Shown here one piece after another: positions 46,725 to 59,215 of a DNA stretch of 64,000 bases. Position numbers and translations under genes: made by a program. Location of the stretch: NCBI GenBank assembly GCA_047495785.1, contig JBLDXI010000003.1, positions 3,162,001-3,226,000 on the forward strand, read 5' to 3'. The notes below the pieces were generated by a model. The model was not told where the DNA came from, did no database searches, and saw only the letters and a program-made list of their open reading frames with translations. The first letter of the stretch is position 1; each line of letters opens with the position of its first letter. This DNA is from Lepidodermella squamata. Lineage: Eukaryota > Gastrotricha.

Positions 46725-48580
46725 TCACTCAGTTCGGCTTCGACTAAGCGATGAACTCGGAGTCTTCGGATCTAACGGTCTAGCTTCTGCCAATCCACAC
46801 ATTTCCATCAAGTTAGCCGGTTCGATATCCAAAATAATAAGAGACAATTTTCCACTGATTTGACTTGGCTGAATCTATAATCAAAAAGTGATTGAACGCG
46901 AAAAGAAAATTAGAAAATTACTTTGAAGTAAACTTTGACTTTCTCGAACAGGTAGCGCCATTTCAGTTCGCATCGCTCACTCGGCGTTTTGGCAACGAGG
47001 TCCTTAGCCGAATTTTCGAGAATTTTACGAGCCATTCGATCATTGAGTTGAAGCCAACGCAAAGTCCCGGAATCATCGGATAAATCGATCGACATTCGAT
47101 ACATCCAAACCGGCTCGATTCGGCGCGGTTCACCCCCGTCCTCATCCACCTCAACTTGAGCACCGGAGTACGTGACACGGCATCGCGAATCCGGACATTG
47201 GCGAAGTTCGTTTTCGGTATTTTCTTCAGCCACGTTCAAAAATCGGCCACAATTACCACAAGCGAGGCGGGCGAAGTCAGAAACTGGTTCGACTATCGGG
47301 AAACGAGTGATGTAACCAAACATGAAACCAGCCACCGTAATTCGCCCCATAGATTGACGCGTTAATTCGGCTGAGGTGAAAAGTGCATTCGCTGATGTCC
47401 TTTGCTGATTGAATTCATTCATCTTGGCTTGGCAGCTCAGATAAACTTGGCGAGCCTGTTCAGCATTGAACTGCTCTTTGATACTAGCAACTGCAGATAA
47501 CAATAGCATTAATCTAAGAACACAAGAAATATAATCAAGATTACTGTCAATCTCTCCGGCTTCTTCATCGTTGTTTCCGAAAACTTCTGCCGCGTCGTTT
47601 TGAACAAGGCGATTGAGACGTTCAGCATCAGGAACTGCAGGATTAGGAATCGCAATGGTGCGAACGCTCGTCTGGCCTACGAAATTCTTTCGGTATTTCT
47701 CGTCAAACTTGATTTGAATGTCCGTGAAGAAAACGACTTCATTCTTGCGCCAAGTATGAGCAAAATGAATAAGCTCAGGTTCCCAAAACGTGATGACTAA
47801 AATTTGCCGGAAATAAATTTAGAAAATGAGACAAGATAATGAAACCTACGAAAATCAGTGCAAGAGCTATCTAAAATATGGACGTCGCAGCAGCTGATGT
47901 CCCTGCCGTCTTTTCGCGACTTCAGGTGGCGTTCACTTCCGACAGATTTAACAACGGCTAACAGGTTCACGTGTTCATTCTCGATTTTACGGCCCATTCT
48001 CATGACTTGGTTCAACGTGTAAAAATCACTTGAGTCACGAACAGGTTGGCACATCAACCAGGCAAGGTTGTGAGGCCTAGGATTTGCTGCAGGGCAAATC
48101 ATGCGAATAGAGCCGGCAGACGCTGACAAGGTTAGTTCGATTAGGCTGGGTGTCGGTGGTGCGTAGCGCTCTTCTTCACCTGGAGATTTCTTAGTGACAA
48201 CGCGAGCTCCAGTTACACGAATAATATCCCCGATGTGGAAAGTGTGCGAGATTTCATCGGTATCACTCCAAACAGACAAGTTAATAAAATCTGATATGCT
48301 GTCTCGGATTGTGCAATTGAAAACACATCGGGCTGCTGATTGTTTGGCACCTGACAAAACAGTGGATGATGAAAAAAATAACGCAATAATGCCTTCAAGT
48401 ACCAAGGAAAAAAGATGGAAGTGCCTGTGGTTGCTTTTCCGGTGTGCCCCCTGCGGATGAGCCAGATAGGCAGCGAACTGAACTTTTCGCTATCACCAAC
48501 GCATCTAGAAGAAATCCTGTGCGGTGCGGGACAAGATCTTTGATCTGGCACAACTGACTGTTCGCAGAATTGAATGTCAT
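46725..48580 (-). CDS. MEIOB-like meiotic OB-fold protein, 567 aa
   Basis: Exons 48580-48403, 48350-47850, 47796-46922 and 46874-46725 total 568 codons including the stop. Similarity to animal MEIOB (hold'em in flies) runs along the whole length: FNCTIRDSISDFINLSVWS, FHIGDIIRVTGARVV, SDFYTLNQVM, NLLAVVKSVG, ITFWEPELIHFA and VVFFTDIQIKFDEKY. A zinc ribbon (CGNCGRF...CPDSRC) follows, then the third OB fold (YRMSIDLSDDSGTLRWLQL). MEIOB is an RPA1 paralogue that binds single-stranded DNA with SPATA22 in meiotic recombination. RPA1 itself is less likely because the IRDS and SDFYTL features are MEIOB-like. Confidence 0.8.
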
Positions 48581-51500
48581 GCTGCCGTTATATCAAACTA
48601 TACTTGAATGTGACGCAAATCGCTATTATCAATAAAAAACCGTAAAAGGCCAAAAAAGTGACGCCAGAGTAAAGCGTTAACAAGTTACATGACCGTAAGA
48701 AAGAATTTTGCGTCTCATAGAAGGGGGATTAAGATTGATTGATGCAGCCGTTCAGCGTATAATTCCAACGGAATACGTGGCAACTATAAATGGAATATGA
48801 ACTGCTTTGTTTCAGAGCGCTAGAACAGTTTTGGTTTGCTGGCACTTGACAGTCACTAAACGATGAACAATGAACTTTGAGTTGAACTTTCACATATGGG
48901 AGATAAAGCTTACAGGCTACTCGATCCTCGGCCGATGAGATGCTTGGCTTGTGCCAAGAGCCCTGCCGCAGAGTCAGCCCAGCACCTGCCCTGTCCAAGC
49001 CCTGCCGCGAGAGTGAGAACACGCGATTTGAAAAATCCCGCCAAGTTCACGTCGGTGAAAGTCGCAGAAAAAAGTGTGATATTGAAAAATATATAATTTA
49101 GGGATTATTGATCAATCGAAACAAATCCATGTTAAAAACCCTCGAACCTATTGATTTGACCTTGACATTATTGGCGGGGTATTTGAATTTTTTTGGCGCG
49201 ATCGATTTTCATCATCGAACCCTCAACGCATTGCCAACGCTGATCGTCGATTGTTGCCTGCTTTTTGTCATCTCTAATCTCCCAGTCATTTTTCGGTTAA
49301 GTTGTCCTCAATTTTTTTTAGCGGCAGTTTTTCGCTTGGCTTCAATGGCTTGGGTGTCTTGGATCATTCTCCATTCCAATTTTTTCGCATTTTGCATTGA
49401 TGGCGATGTTGATGACGTGCTGAGTTCCAGGCATTCTACCAGAGCCTGTCTCCGTTAGGGAGTTTCTCGGAGATGCTCAAGTACCCTGCATTTAATCCCG
49501 AATTAGAACGTCATTACTCCGTGTAAAAAATTTAATACTTTGGTTTCGGATTGCAGATTGAGGAACTTGATTCTTGATTGTGCTTAGCGAAATTGCACGG
49601 GGCCGTCATGCACAGCCTATTTGGCTCCTCCTTATCGAATTGACTATTACAGGTGAATTTCTTCGCCATGTCTATTACGTGTTGCATTTCGAATTATCGA
49701 ATTTTGAAGTCTCAATGTGCAATTGTCACTTCTCCCTTTTTCCACTCTAATTATGTATTATGCAACTGAGTTAATGTTGTTGTATGTTTTTAGATAGGTA
49801 TGATGCATTAGCTCTCCAATCTCATGTTTTGCTATTTGGCATTGCGCTATAACCTTGGATCGCGACTTGGATTGATCACCTGACGAGTTTCGCGTGATCA
49901 AGCTCAGCTTTCATAATGCGTGGGGTGGATCGTAACATCATTGGAATTGAAATTAAAATTTCGACGTCGCGCCAGTTTGTAGAGAAGGAAATTCGTTGAC
50001 ATGGCTTAACCATGACTTATTACCTTTGAAGTTTGTTCAGGCTGTCAGTGGTTAGTGTTGAGCGCCACACGACAGTTGAATGGAATCGGTGCGAGAGGTG
50101 GCGGTAATCCTTGTTTACTAGATGGCGATTAACGGTTTTAACTGGCTGCTAAACGTCAACACACGTTGTTGATTGTTTTGCACCTGTTCATCGTTGATCT
50201 AGCTATTGAATATTCTATCTAATCCTATTATCATTTCTTTGATATTGGATGTGCATGATACCTTTTGTGCTGTTTCACTTTTTTCGATTCCTCCCGTTCA
50301 ACGAATTCCGTGGGAAGTCCTTGGCAGGTATACTCCGACGCGACACTCACGCGTGACCTTGCGATATATTTGTTATTCCATTGTCGCCCTTGTGATTCAA
50401 GCGTGCAATGTCCCGTGCTCATCCTTTCATTACAATTTCGCAGGGTGCGAGGACGCATTCTTGCGCGCTGTGTTGTTGCAATTAAAACCACGTCCTAACT
50501 CTTTTCAAACAGTCATCGCCACACGTCGGTGAGACGTCGCTCACGGGCATGTTTCTCTTTCAGGCAACAGGCTGGGTAACAAGCACCCCAATGTGCTCAG
50601 CCGAGCATGTGCCATGTTATTTCCTTCTTGAAGTGTGAATGCTTGTCTCATAAAGGACTCGCTATTGCTTTGTTGTTGTTGTTGATATTACACAAATTTC
50701 ACCCGTAGCAGGTAGTAACGATCCCCAGCACGTGGCTAATGAGAGAGATAACTTGGCACGCATTTCACGCTGCAATGGGCTCTTCCTTGTTATTAACACT
50801 ATTGGCGAGGCTAGGCACGTCTTGGTCGCCTGTTTGTTTTGATTAGACCGGTCAACTGGCTTGTGTTAAAGAGAGACCGGGAGCGCGCTTCGGCCTCCCG
50901 CGCCGCGCATGCTCTTCACGGCATTGTTGCTACGGCGGCGGCGGCTCGAATACTCGACGGGATTCGGCGGCGGAACATTATCACAGCATTACCACATGTT
51001 AAATAAATGTCGCGGTGTAAGCGTAGAGCTTACCTAGTTGGTTATATTTATATCAGCATCATTTACGCGATGCGCGTACATGTGTATTAAATATCAGGTG
51101 TGTACCGCATTATTATACACTACTGTTTATACCTATCTATCTATCCATCTGTGTATAAGGTGTGTATAGCTCGCGCTGTTGAGCCAATTCACAGCCTATC
51201 GCTACCGAGGCTGTCTTTTATTACGATGTCGCCGTTGTTGCCCATCACTCGGCTGCAGAGCCTTCTCCTTTTAAATACTATGTTAAACCAACAACATTCC
51301 ATTTTCGCCGCTAATACTCTTCGCGGTGTCGTCCGAAACACAATTGCCAAGCCAGTCGGAAGTGTTTGCATTGGGGCCTGGTCCCCTATAGTTCACTCCT
51401 TGCGCCGGCCGCAAATAGCACACGCCTCAGGCACGAATAGTACCTGGTTATTGTTGTAATAATAACAATATTATAATGATGAAATCAACCGCACGTGTCT

Positions 51501-51705
51501 TGCGGTTTTACACGCGCCATTTCTATTTGTTCCGCTGCTAAAATGATTGCCATCTATCTATCATTTTTCGCGCTGTCAGTCACACCTGGCTGCCAAGACG
51601 AAAATAATGGCAATATCTGGCTAATTTTTCTGCATCCTAGATTTTATTCTTACATACATGAAATGATTTGATTTTACGCAATTTTACAACGATATTGTTA
51701 CAAGT
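48581..51705. other. intergenic, about 3.1 kb, probable upstream region of spectraplakin
   Basis: No exon recognised. A GC- and CpG-rich stretch near 50870-50990 (GCGCGCTTCGGCCTCCCGCG and CGGCGGCGGCGGC) could be a promoter or 5'UTR for the first exon at 51706, but this is only compositional. Confidence 0.3.
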
Positions 51706-51880
51706 ATGTCGACGCTTTCGATTACGCCTGTGACGAAAAAGTTGATGGCTACGTATACGGCGAACGGAAACGGAACGGCAAACGGCAATGGCCATTCGAA
51801 TGGCAATCCATTGATGCAAAATATGTCACTCGATGTTTTACAACTCGATCCTGTTGAACGAGCTGTTGTTATCATTGGCG
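51706..51880 (+). CDS. Spectraplakin candidate first exon A
   Basis: ATG-started frame MSTLSITPVTKKLMATYTAN, then NGNG(T/H)-rich, ending QLDPVERAVVIIG at a consensus GTGAGT donor in phase 1. The phase fits the CH-domain exon at 58773, giving [18 protein letters not shown] just before the CH domain is also found in fly shot. Codon-like composition stands out from surrounding AT-rich DNA. Confidence 0.6.
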
Positions 51881-52015
51881 GTGAGTCCCATTTGACAGTC
51901 TTATTCGCATTTTAATTTAAAATTTTACCTAAATTTTCCTTCGCATGTTATCTCGACAATGAAGTTTGAAAAATTTACGCAGTGTCAGTTGGGTGATTCG
52001 TTAATCAAAAGCCAT

Positions 52016-52095
52016 GCAGACCGCCATAACAGCGAATACCCGAAACAGCGAACACGACAAAACAGCGAAAAATCTAATTTGCGACATAACAGCGA
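52016..52095 (+). repeat. Family A repeat, distant truncated copy
   Basis: GCAGACCGCCATAACAGCGA through GCGACATAACAGCGA matches the left half of the repeat at 9492-9705 with substitutions. It is about 40 kb away, showing the family is dispersed rather than local. Confidence 0.75.
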
Positions 52096-52647
52096 TTTTA
52101 ATATAGGACATTACACAGCATTTTGGGGAGGATTTTTTGGGGAGATGTATATTTATTACTTAGATATACAAGCCCTGAGCCTCAGAGTTCAAATGACTCC
52201 GTTCTACCCTGACATTTAGTCAAGGCTGACATTATTTTCATGCAGTACGATACCTCTAATTTGAATTTTAGTGGTTATGTGCTCGATTTTAATAAACAGT
52301 GAAACGAGGTTCTCGTTTTTCGTTAAATTTGTGTGCCCAATCGTCGCCTGAATCATTGTTTTATATCGCGATTTAACATTTGTGGGTAATTAATTCAAAG
52401 ATACATAGATCGAAATTTGGTAATTCAACGATTTCTTGGGAAAACTGAGAAATTAGGTCTTCTGAGGTCTCAATTTCATGTAAGATAAAAAATAAAAAAT
52501 TGATTGTGCGTAAAAAAAATCATATTTTTATAGTAAATTGGTTTAATTTTAAGAGAACGCGGGTGAAAATTGCATTGTCCTGAAAAAGAAAATTTGAAAA
52601 AATATTGAGGCGAAATGATTCTATTTAGAATTACTGATAGGTCATTT

Positions 52648-53068
52648 GGCCTAGATTACTGTATGTCTACTAATTTTCGGTGGTCACTAATTTTCGGTTT
52701 TGGAGATTTCGGACCTGTACTTTTAATTTCGGTGGATTTGAATTCGGTTTGAGAGTAGCTCCTGAGAAAAAAATTCGAAATTAGTCACTTAAAAATTTGT
52801 TTCAGTGCTTCGATTTCGTGTTTTTACACGCTATGAGGAGATAATCACTGCTTTAGCAGGGTCAATATCTGCTGCTTCCAATATCCTTACTACCTAAAAT
52901 TGCAGGTAACACAATTTTGGCACATTTTACCCTACTTTACCATGATAAAGCTGTATTGTAGAAAAGAACTATAAATAGGCCGAATTTATTTTCGGTGATT
53001 TTGAAAGATCAAACCGAAAATTAGTGACCACCGAAAATTAGTAGATATACAGTATAGACCAAAAGTTC
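52648..53068. mobile_element. MITE-like element with ACCGAAAATTAGT inverted ends
   Basis: TAGATTACTGTATGTCTACT then AATTTTCGGTGGTCACTAAT on the left is mirrored by ATTAGTGACCACCGAAAATT then AGTAGATATACAGTATAGAC on the right. About 45-base arms, about 420 bases in total, no coding capacity. Confidence 0.8.
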
Positions 53069-55649
53069 AAAGAATTCCTAATTTTTGCGAAGCCTTATAC
53101 GATTTATTTTTGGGTCTTACTTTCAGCGGAACCAAATTTTGGAATTTTCAATGAGCCTAAAACCAATTTTCGAGACTTTTACAGATGTTGTGATTGACCA
53201 GCAATATTTAAAATGAATAATCCTTAAGCTTAACTTCGGTATAAGGCTCATTCTTCCCTATATAATTCATACATTGCCTTAGTTTCGTAGAAATATTCGA
53301 AAAGCGACCTTTGGCTTATCTAAAGTTAGGTTCCGCAACAGCTAAATTTGGTTCCGCTAAAATATATTCTGTTTCTTTTTATTGAACCGTCCTCACGATT
53401 CGAAAAATCGGCCCTAATCATACTGATTCAAAGAAGGGTCCAAAAATGTTGTTTTGTCCCTAAATTTTTCTAATATTTCATGGAGAGAATAAATTGTCGA
53501 GATATCTACATTTTATTTTCGATTTTGAGTTCAAAATGTTGTTGTCAATTTTTTAAGGTGGAGTTGAAAATTTTTGCGTATTGCGTGCCGCTCGTGTCGG
53601 TGTGATTTCAGCGTCGCAGTACTCGGCTAATAATAATCTAGGCAATTATCAGCGTTATTTTTCATGGAGTCAGTTGTGAGTTATTATAATATCGTCATCG
53701 CCCGACTCGACGATGAAGTTTATACAACACAGGAAAGTAAAGGTACACATGGAGTGGCATTAGCAGCAGGGCGTCGACATTTTTAGTACTGCCAGTAATA
53801 TCGGCAGTCGCGGTCTCTCAGCAGTCAAACAACATCACAGTTTTATTGCACTGACTGATACGGCGACAACGCTTTTGTGTATCGACAGCCGCCTAAAATG
53901 TTAACGCCGTTATTACCATTTATGCTTGTAGGTATACATTTAGGGCTGACGATGTTAAAATGTGGCCCGCGCGCGCGCGCTCGCTCTACAAAAGCGCGCG
54001 CAACAGTTTACGACGAGGTGGATTAATACGGCTGCTATATTAACTACATTTCTGCGCGCGTTTATTTGGGGCTTCACGCGCTTGCGAAACTCTGCTGAAC
54101 AACAATCGCTGCTGAAATGCCGCGTGCGATAGCAGCAGCACTGCACTGCTTACTCTGTGACCTTGTGATATAACGCCCGCCACCGCCAAGTTACGATACT
54201 ATGTACCTACACTTCGTTTTCGCTGTTCGTGAAAATTTGCATGGCTTTTATTACAGGCTTCCTATATATGTACAACTATACCATCTCGCGTTCGACCTCC
54301 GTTACACAAGTAATTTGCATACTAGGTTACAATAGTTACAACCCAGAAATAGTTTCCCAGGGAAAATTCGCCATCTTCCATCCTTCTTTTACTCGTTTCT
54401 TTCTTTTTTTCCTCCTGGGAATCTGCCGAAAAAATGGCTGATAATTTTAATTGAATTTATTTATTCCCAGAATCCAATCAACCTGCAAAAAAGGCATTTC
54501 ACTTAACTTTGAACCTCTAAAGTTTTCTTCTTTGCTCTAAAAATATCAAATTTCCTCGTACCAGTCTTAAATAGGAAAAAATCTGACTAGGAACGTATTT
54601 ATCGATCGAATTTACAGGTGTAAACTTAGCTTGAGTAAATACATCACTCAGTCGTAGAAAAAACGATAGAATTTTTTTACAATTTTTCTGTCTTTCACCC
54701 TCGAGCTGGAAACTCAGAGTGACGAAACATAATTTGCGTGTGAATTTTCTCGCCTTTTCATCTGCCTCGACGGGTTCAAACGCATTAAATAAACCTGTTG
54801 TTGATTTCTTAATTTTTCGGGATTATCCGCGCGACCTTTTGAGCGCCCGATGCAGAATTATATACGGCGGTCTAGGTTCCACCTTCATAGCTGAAACGTA
54901 TAATTTTTGCGGCGTTATTTGCACTTGAGTCGCCCATTGATGCGCATTTATCGCGCTTAGATGCCTCAGACGACGACAATATGGCGTTGTAGTTTTTTTT
55001 CTGCTGCTACCACTCACCTTCATGTATAATAAATAGTTGACATGATGCGATTACGCATCTCTAAGTAGTAGTAGCATGTCCTTTTTTTATTCAGCTTAGT
55101 CATCGTCGCCTTTTTTGCAGATTCTCTCGTAATGATATCAAATAGCTATCTATTTAACGATCGGCTATTGTTCCACGGCGAGGTGAATCAGCCACTGGGG
55201 TTACGCTAAAACCTACGCCAAAAAATAACTTTACGCTGACGCGCGATCTAATTGCCGCGGTGAATTTTTCATAATCCGGCAATATTTATTATTATTATTG
55301 TAATAATTTGCATCAAACATCATCTAGGTAGAAATCGATTATTTTCTTTCGTTTATTTCCTTCACCGTCGTAGCGAATTGCGGCACTCTCAGCTTGTAAT
55401 AACAATAATATTTCATGGCTCGATGACACGGCTCAGGAAGCTGCTTCACCTATATATAGGACACATACATACGCCCAAGTTATTATTTCCTCATTAAGGC
55501 GACGTTGTCACTATATACACTGCTCAAGTGTATAACAATAAGAGCGTTGTTTATTTTCGTTGTGCGTGTCGTTTCAACGCTGTTTACGTTATCTTCTCGT
55601 TCGTCGCAAATTTTAAGGCGGAATTTTTGAAAAAATTTCCACCTATTGT

Positions 55650-55673
55650 TATTATTATTATTATTATTATTAT
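55650..55673. repeat. TTA microsatellite
   Basis: Tandem ATT/TTA trinucleotides (about eight units) in the large intron. Confidence 0.85.
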
Positions 55674-57553
55674 TTGCTCACATGCCATTTTGCCCTAAGG
55701 TCGCATTGTTATTAAAAAACCTCGTTTTTTTCATTATTTTTTACTCGACGTGCCGCTTCAATGCATATGTAGTAGAATTCCTTGTTTATTTTTCGCCCTC
55801 TATTAGTAATTGAGTTAGAGTTGTAGTTTCGTTGAATTGAATTTCGTAGTGCGTAAATACACCGTTCGGGCCGTTTTATCGCTGCCAAAACGTGACGGTT
55901 TGCTCGTAAATTTTGTGAGGTGGAAAACCGCATACCCACCAAATTACTTTTTTTACGATTATTATTTACTACTACCTGCCTTCGTTAACATCTGGCCTGT
56001 CTAAGCTATTACTTACACACGAGTTATTAGGAGCAGGATAAGGAAATCTTGTTACGCTCGCGTTCGCTGTGTAGCTTTTAATCGGTCACCCTCGAGTTAG
56101 TCAGCGTAATTGCCTTCTTCAACTGCGTTTTGTTGGTTATTTATGTTCGTGGTGGTAACCAGTAGTTGTAGGAGCCGGTGCACGGTTCAGTTGTTTTATA
56201 TTTGCTCACGTCTTGAGGTGTCGCGTCCAAGTGGAGCCGCTGTGAGCGAGCGTTACGGTCCATGGACTGCCTCGAATGGTCGCCGAGTTGCGGCAGCGCC
56301 ATCTTAAAAACGCAATGTCTCGCTAGACGGGACGCTTCCCCTAAACAACAAACGCTCGCTCGCATCAACTGCGACTCCACTAAATCTCGTACTAGAGTAA
56401 GAACATCGCTTTATCACTAGTCTCAATCTGTCGCCATTTTTCGTGCGATTACAATTTGTTATACATGACTTTTCGCCGTGAAGCTCTTTGTTGTGTTGTG
56501 CGGCTCAACAATCCACGACAACATTAACAATAGCGTGTGTAGCCTTATCGGTTTTTACGAGCTAAAAAACAACACTATCTGAACGAGAAGCCGCCTCCAA
56601 TTGAAATTCCCACGTATTTTACTTATCACGAAGAATTCCTGTGATACCGCTTCACACCCAATTTCCGTGCTAATTTTCAAGTCGCTCTGTTCCAATTCGC
56701 CTTGGTACTACTATCATGATATCGTAACGTATTAATTTTTTATTTCGATTTCCTTATCTTTTAGAATATCGTTATCAAAATATATCATTTCCCTAGAAAT
56801 ACTTCGTTTACCGTTCCCTTGAATTATCGCTAAAATTTATTGCTTTCGTCCCACTTAATTTTCAGGATTTTATTATTACCTTCCTGCTCTATCGAGCATC
56901 GATACGAAATTCTGCTTGATCCATTTCTTTTAGATGTGACAAGTGACGATTCTTAGATAAGTATTTAATAGGTGGCATAAGTACTTATAGTTTCAGTACT
57001 ACTTTTAGGAAAAAGCTCTTATCACCCCGAAAAAGTACCGCCAATATTGACATTTATAAGCGGTCATCCTTCTACGGCTTTTATCAGGTCGTAAAAATTG
57101 GAACTTTTTCTCACGGAAATTAGGTCCAAAGCAATCAAAGTAATCTTCAAACCCACCTTTTCTTCAATTTTGAATTGAATTAATCTGACCACAGAATTCT
57201 TTGATTCAATCAAAATTAGTGTTTCATTTCTCGCCTGGCAATCGACCTTTTTTCTTATTCAAGACTTCCGCAGGAGTTGAGGTCGCCGTAATTAATGAAG
57301 GCAGCTTATAATTAGGTGTGGCTTGATAATTCTCTCGGAAGCTCGTTTTTCGATAAGGATACTTCTCGGAATAACGGTTTTTTTTATTCCCTGTTTCTCA
57401 TTAGGACTTATCTTATCCACCTCAATCTTTTCACTGATAATTTGCATCATTCAACATGTAATTTTGTCTAGCCTCGGAAATTGTTTGAAAAATATACTTA
57501 CTGTTTATTTAAAAGAACAAAAAAAGCTATAATTTATTTGCGCAAAGAAATTG

Positions 57554-57818
57554 ATGAGCTCATCGTCGTACTATTTGGACAACGGCGTGGCGGCTCGAGG
57601 CCGGTCGTCGCCGGTTAAGCGAGCTGCTTCTTCGCTGGCTTCGTCCAGTCGAGAGCACTCGCCGTTTTTCTACGGCAGCCAGCAAAGTGGCCTGGACACA
57701 GCCGCCCCGCAGTGGGGCCTGGTCAGCAGCCATCCCGACTACGTGTTCGCCCACACCTCGAACGACGCCGACTTGACTCGCGCGGACTTGTTTGAAAAGA
57801 GCCGCGTCGATGGAACCC
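57554..57818 (+). CDS. Spectraplakin candidate first exon B
   Basis: ATG at 57554 opens MSSSSYYLDNGVAARGRSSP and continues Ser-rich and GC-rich in codon use to LFEKSRVDGT, with a phase-1 GTGAGT donor. It joins in frame to the CH exon at 58773. A Ser/Arg-rich non-folded head is typical for alternative N-termini in this family. Confidence 0.65.
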
Positions 57819-58604
57819 GTGAGTGCACGTAATTACTGTACATAGCGAGTCACGTGCGTGGTAAACACGTATAATATGCTACCTTGAAGAAACCGGGACA
57901 CGCAAATAGTGTTTTTGGCGCTGATAATGCGTGTCGTGTCATCATTATCCGCCTTAAAAATCCCGTTGCGTCGGGCTTTTCGGGGGTCCTGCCCGCCTAT
58001 TGTTTCAACGCGAACAATAAAATGGCCCTTAACGGCGTCGTTGTTTTCCGCCCCATGCCGGCCCAGGTTGTTCGTGAAAACAAAAAACTCTGCGCCACGA
58101 AGCCGGATCGCGACCTTATATATAGTTTGTGAAGAGGGTAGGGCTATGTAGCGATGAGTGCTTGATCCAATATTTGGTTAGAAAAACGAACCCAGCAGAG
58201 CAGCGTCGTTATCATGGTCTGCCGCCTGTTTTCGCGCGCGCGGATGTCATCAGCGAGCACGGCTTCCTCTGAAAACCTGTTCAGACGCAACCGTGATCCC
58301 GGTTTTTGTTTGCCAAGACCTGCGAGCAGCAAAACACGGCCAAGACCCGGGCGTATTTTGCTGCCCTTACGTTGTAATAAATACCAGAATGAGTGACTTC
58401 CGGACCTTTGTTCCCCGTGCCATCAAGAGATTATTATTTTAATTGTGTCTCATCATACACAGCTTGTTTTTGCCCGCCCGAGAGTACACTGATTTTATCG
58501 CGGCCCGTTACATACTAATTATAGTGCAGACAGGAAAATTACAATTATTTGTCCAACGATTTTTGGGGACATCATCGGTTTTCTAGTTTAACCTGTTTGC
58601 TAAC

Positions 58605-58668
58605 ATGGCGGCACCGTTTGCCGAAGGTTTTAAACGCCTGCAACGCGGTTCGTCCATCGACAGAGCAA
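58605..58668 (+). CDS. Spectraplakin candidate first exon C
   Basis: ATG at 58605 gives MAAPFAEGFKRLQRGSSIDR, ending in GCA-A before a GTGAGC donor in phase 1. With the next exon this reads ...[16 protein letters not shown]. It lies only 104 bases from the CH exon. Confidence 0.65.
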
Positions 58669-58772
58669 GTGAGCGCAACGCAACGCAAATTCCACCTTGA
58701 TATTATTTTTTTTCAATTTTTTTTATATTTACGCGCAATTTTTTCATATATTTGTATCGACATTTTTTTCAG

Positions 58773-59215
58773 ATGAGCGCGATGCTGTGCAGAAGAAGAC
58801 TTTTACGAAATGGGTCAATCAACATCTCGGAAAAGTCGGCCAGCAGTTGCACGATCTCGTCGATGACATGAAAGATGGCAATAATTTAATTACTCTACTC
58901 GAAGTTTTAACCGGGCAATTTTTTGTACGTTTTTGAATTACATTTTTTATTGATTTTTTTGACCGATTTTCAATTTTTAGGATCGCGAACGTGGTCGAAC
59001 AACGATTCATCGAATTCAAAACGTTCAACGGGTTTTAGAATTTTTACGGAAGAAGAAAGGGGTTTGCAAAATTTATTGTAATATTTAGCCGAAAATACAA
59101 CAATTTTTCTGATTTTTTTTAGATAAAAATTGTTAATTTACGGCCTGAAGATATCGTCGATGGAAACCAGAAGCTTGTACTCGGTCTTATTTGGACCATT
59201 ATATTACACTTTCAG
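58773..59215 (+). CDS. Spectraplakin CH1 actin-binding domain (shot/VAB-10/MACF1 type), partial
   Basis: Exons 58773-58924, 58981-59061 and 59123-59215 keep one frame and encode [61 protein letters not shown] and [20 protein letters not shown] ending [10 protein letters not shown], a complete first calponin-homology domain. [15 protein letters not shown] and the [10 protein letters not shown] block are diagnostic of spectraplakins or plectin rather than alpha-actinin. These proteins crosslink actin and microtubules. CH2, plakin and spectrin repeats are not in the window, so the gene continues past 64000 across giant introns. Confidence 0.9.

Larger units (their letters stand above)
51881..57553. 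other. large putative spectraplakin intron / regulatory region
   Basis: No exon recognised. Holds a family A repeat remnant (52016-52095), an inverted-repeat element (52648-53068), CG-alternating DNA at 53968-54000, a TTA microsatellite near 55650, and a CpG-rich patch at 56190-56400 that may be a promoter for first exon B. Confidence 0.4.

Noticed and set aside
46910-48405. RPA1 (replication protein A large subunit)
   Set aside because: The zinc ribbon is shared, but the N-terminal and middle blocks fit MEIOB better and the RPA1 N-terminal protein-interaction domain is missing.
53968-54000. CpG island or origin at the CGCGCG run
   Set aside because: Only a short alternating CG stretch; nothing else supports a function.
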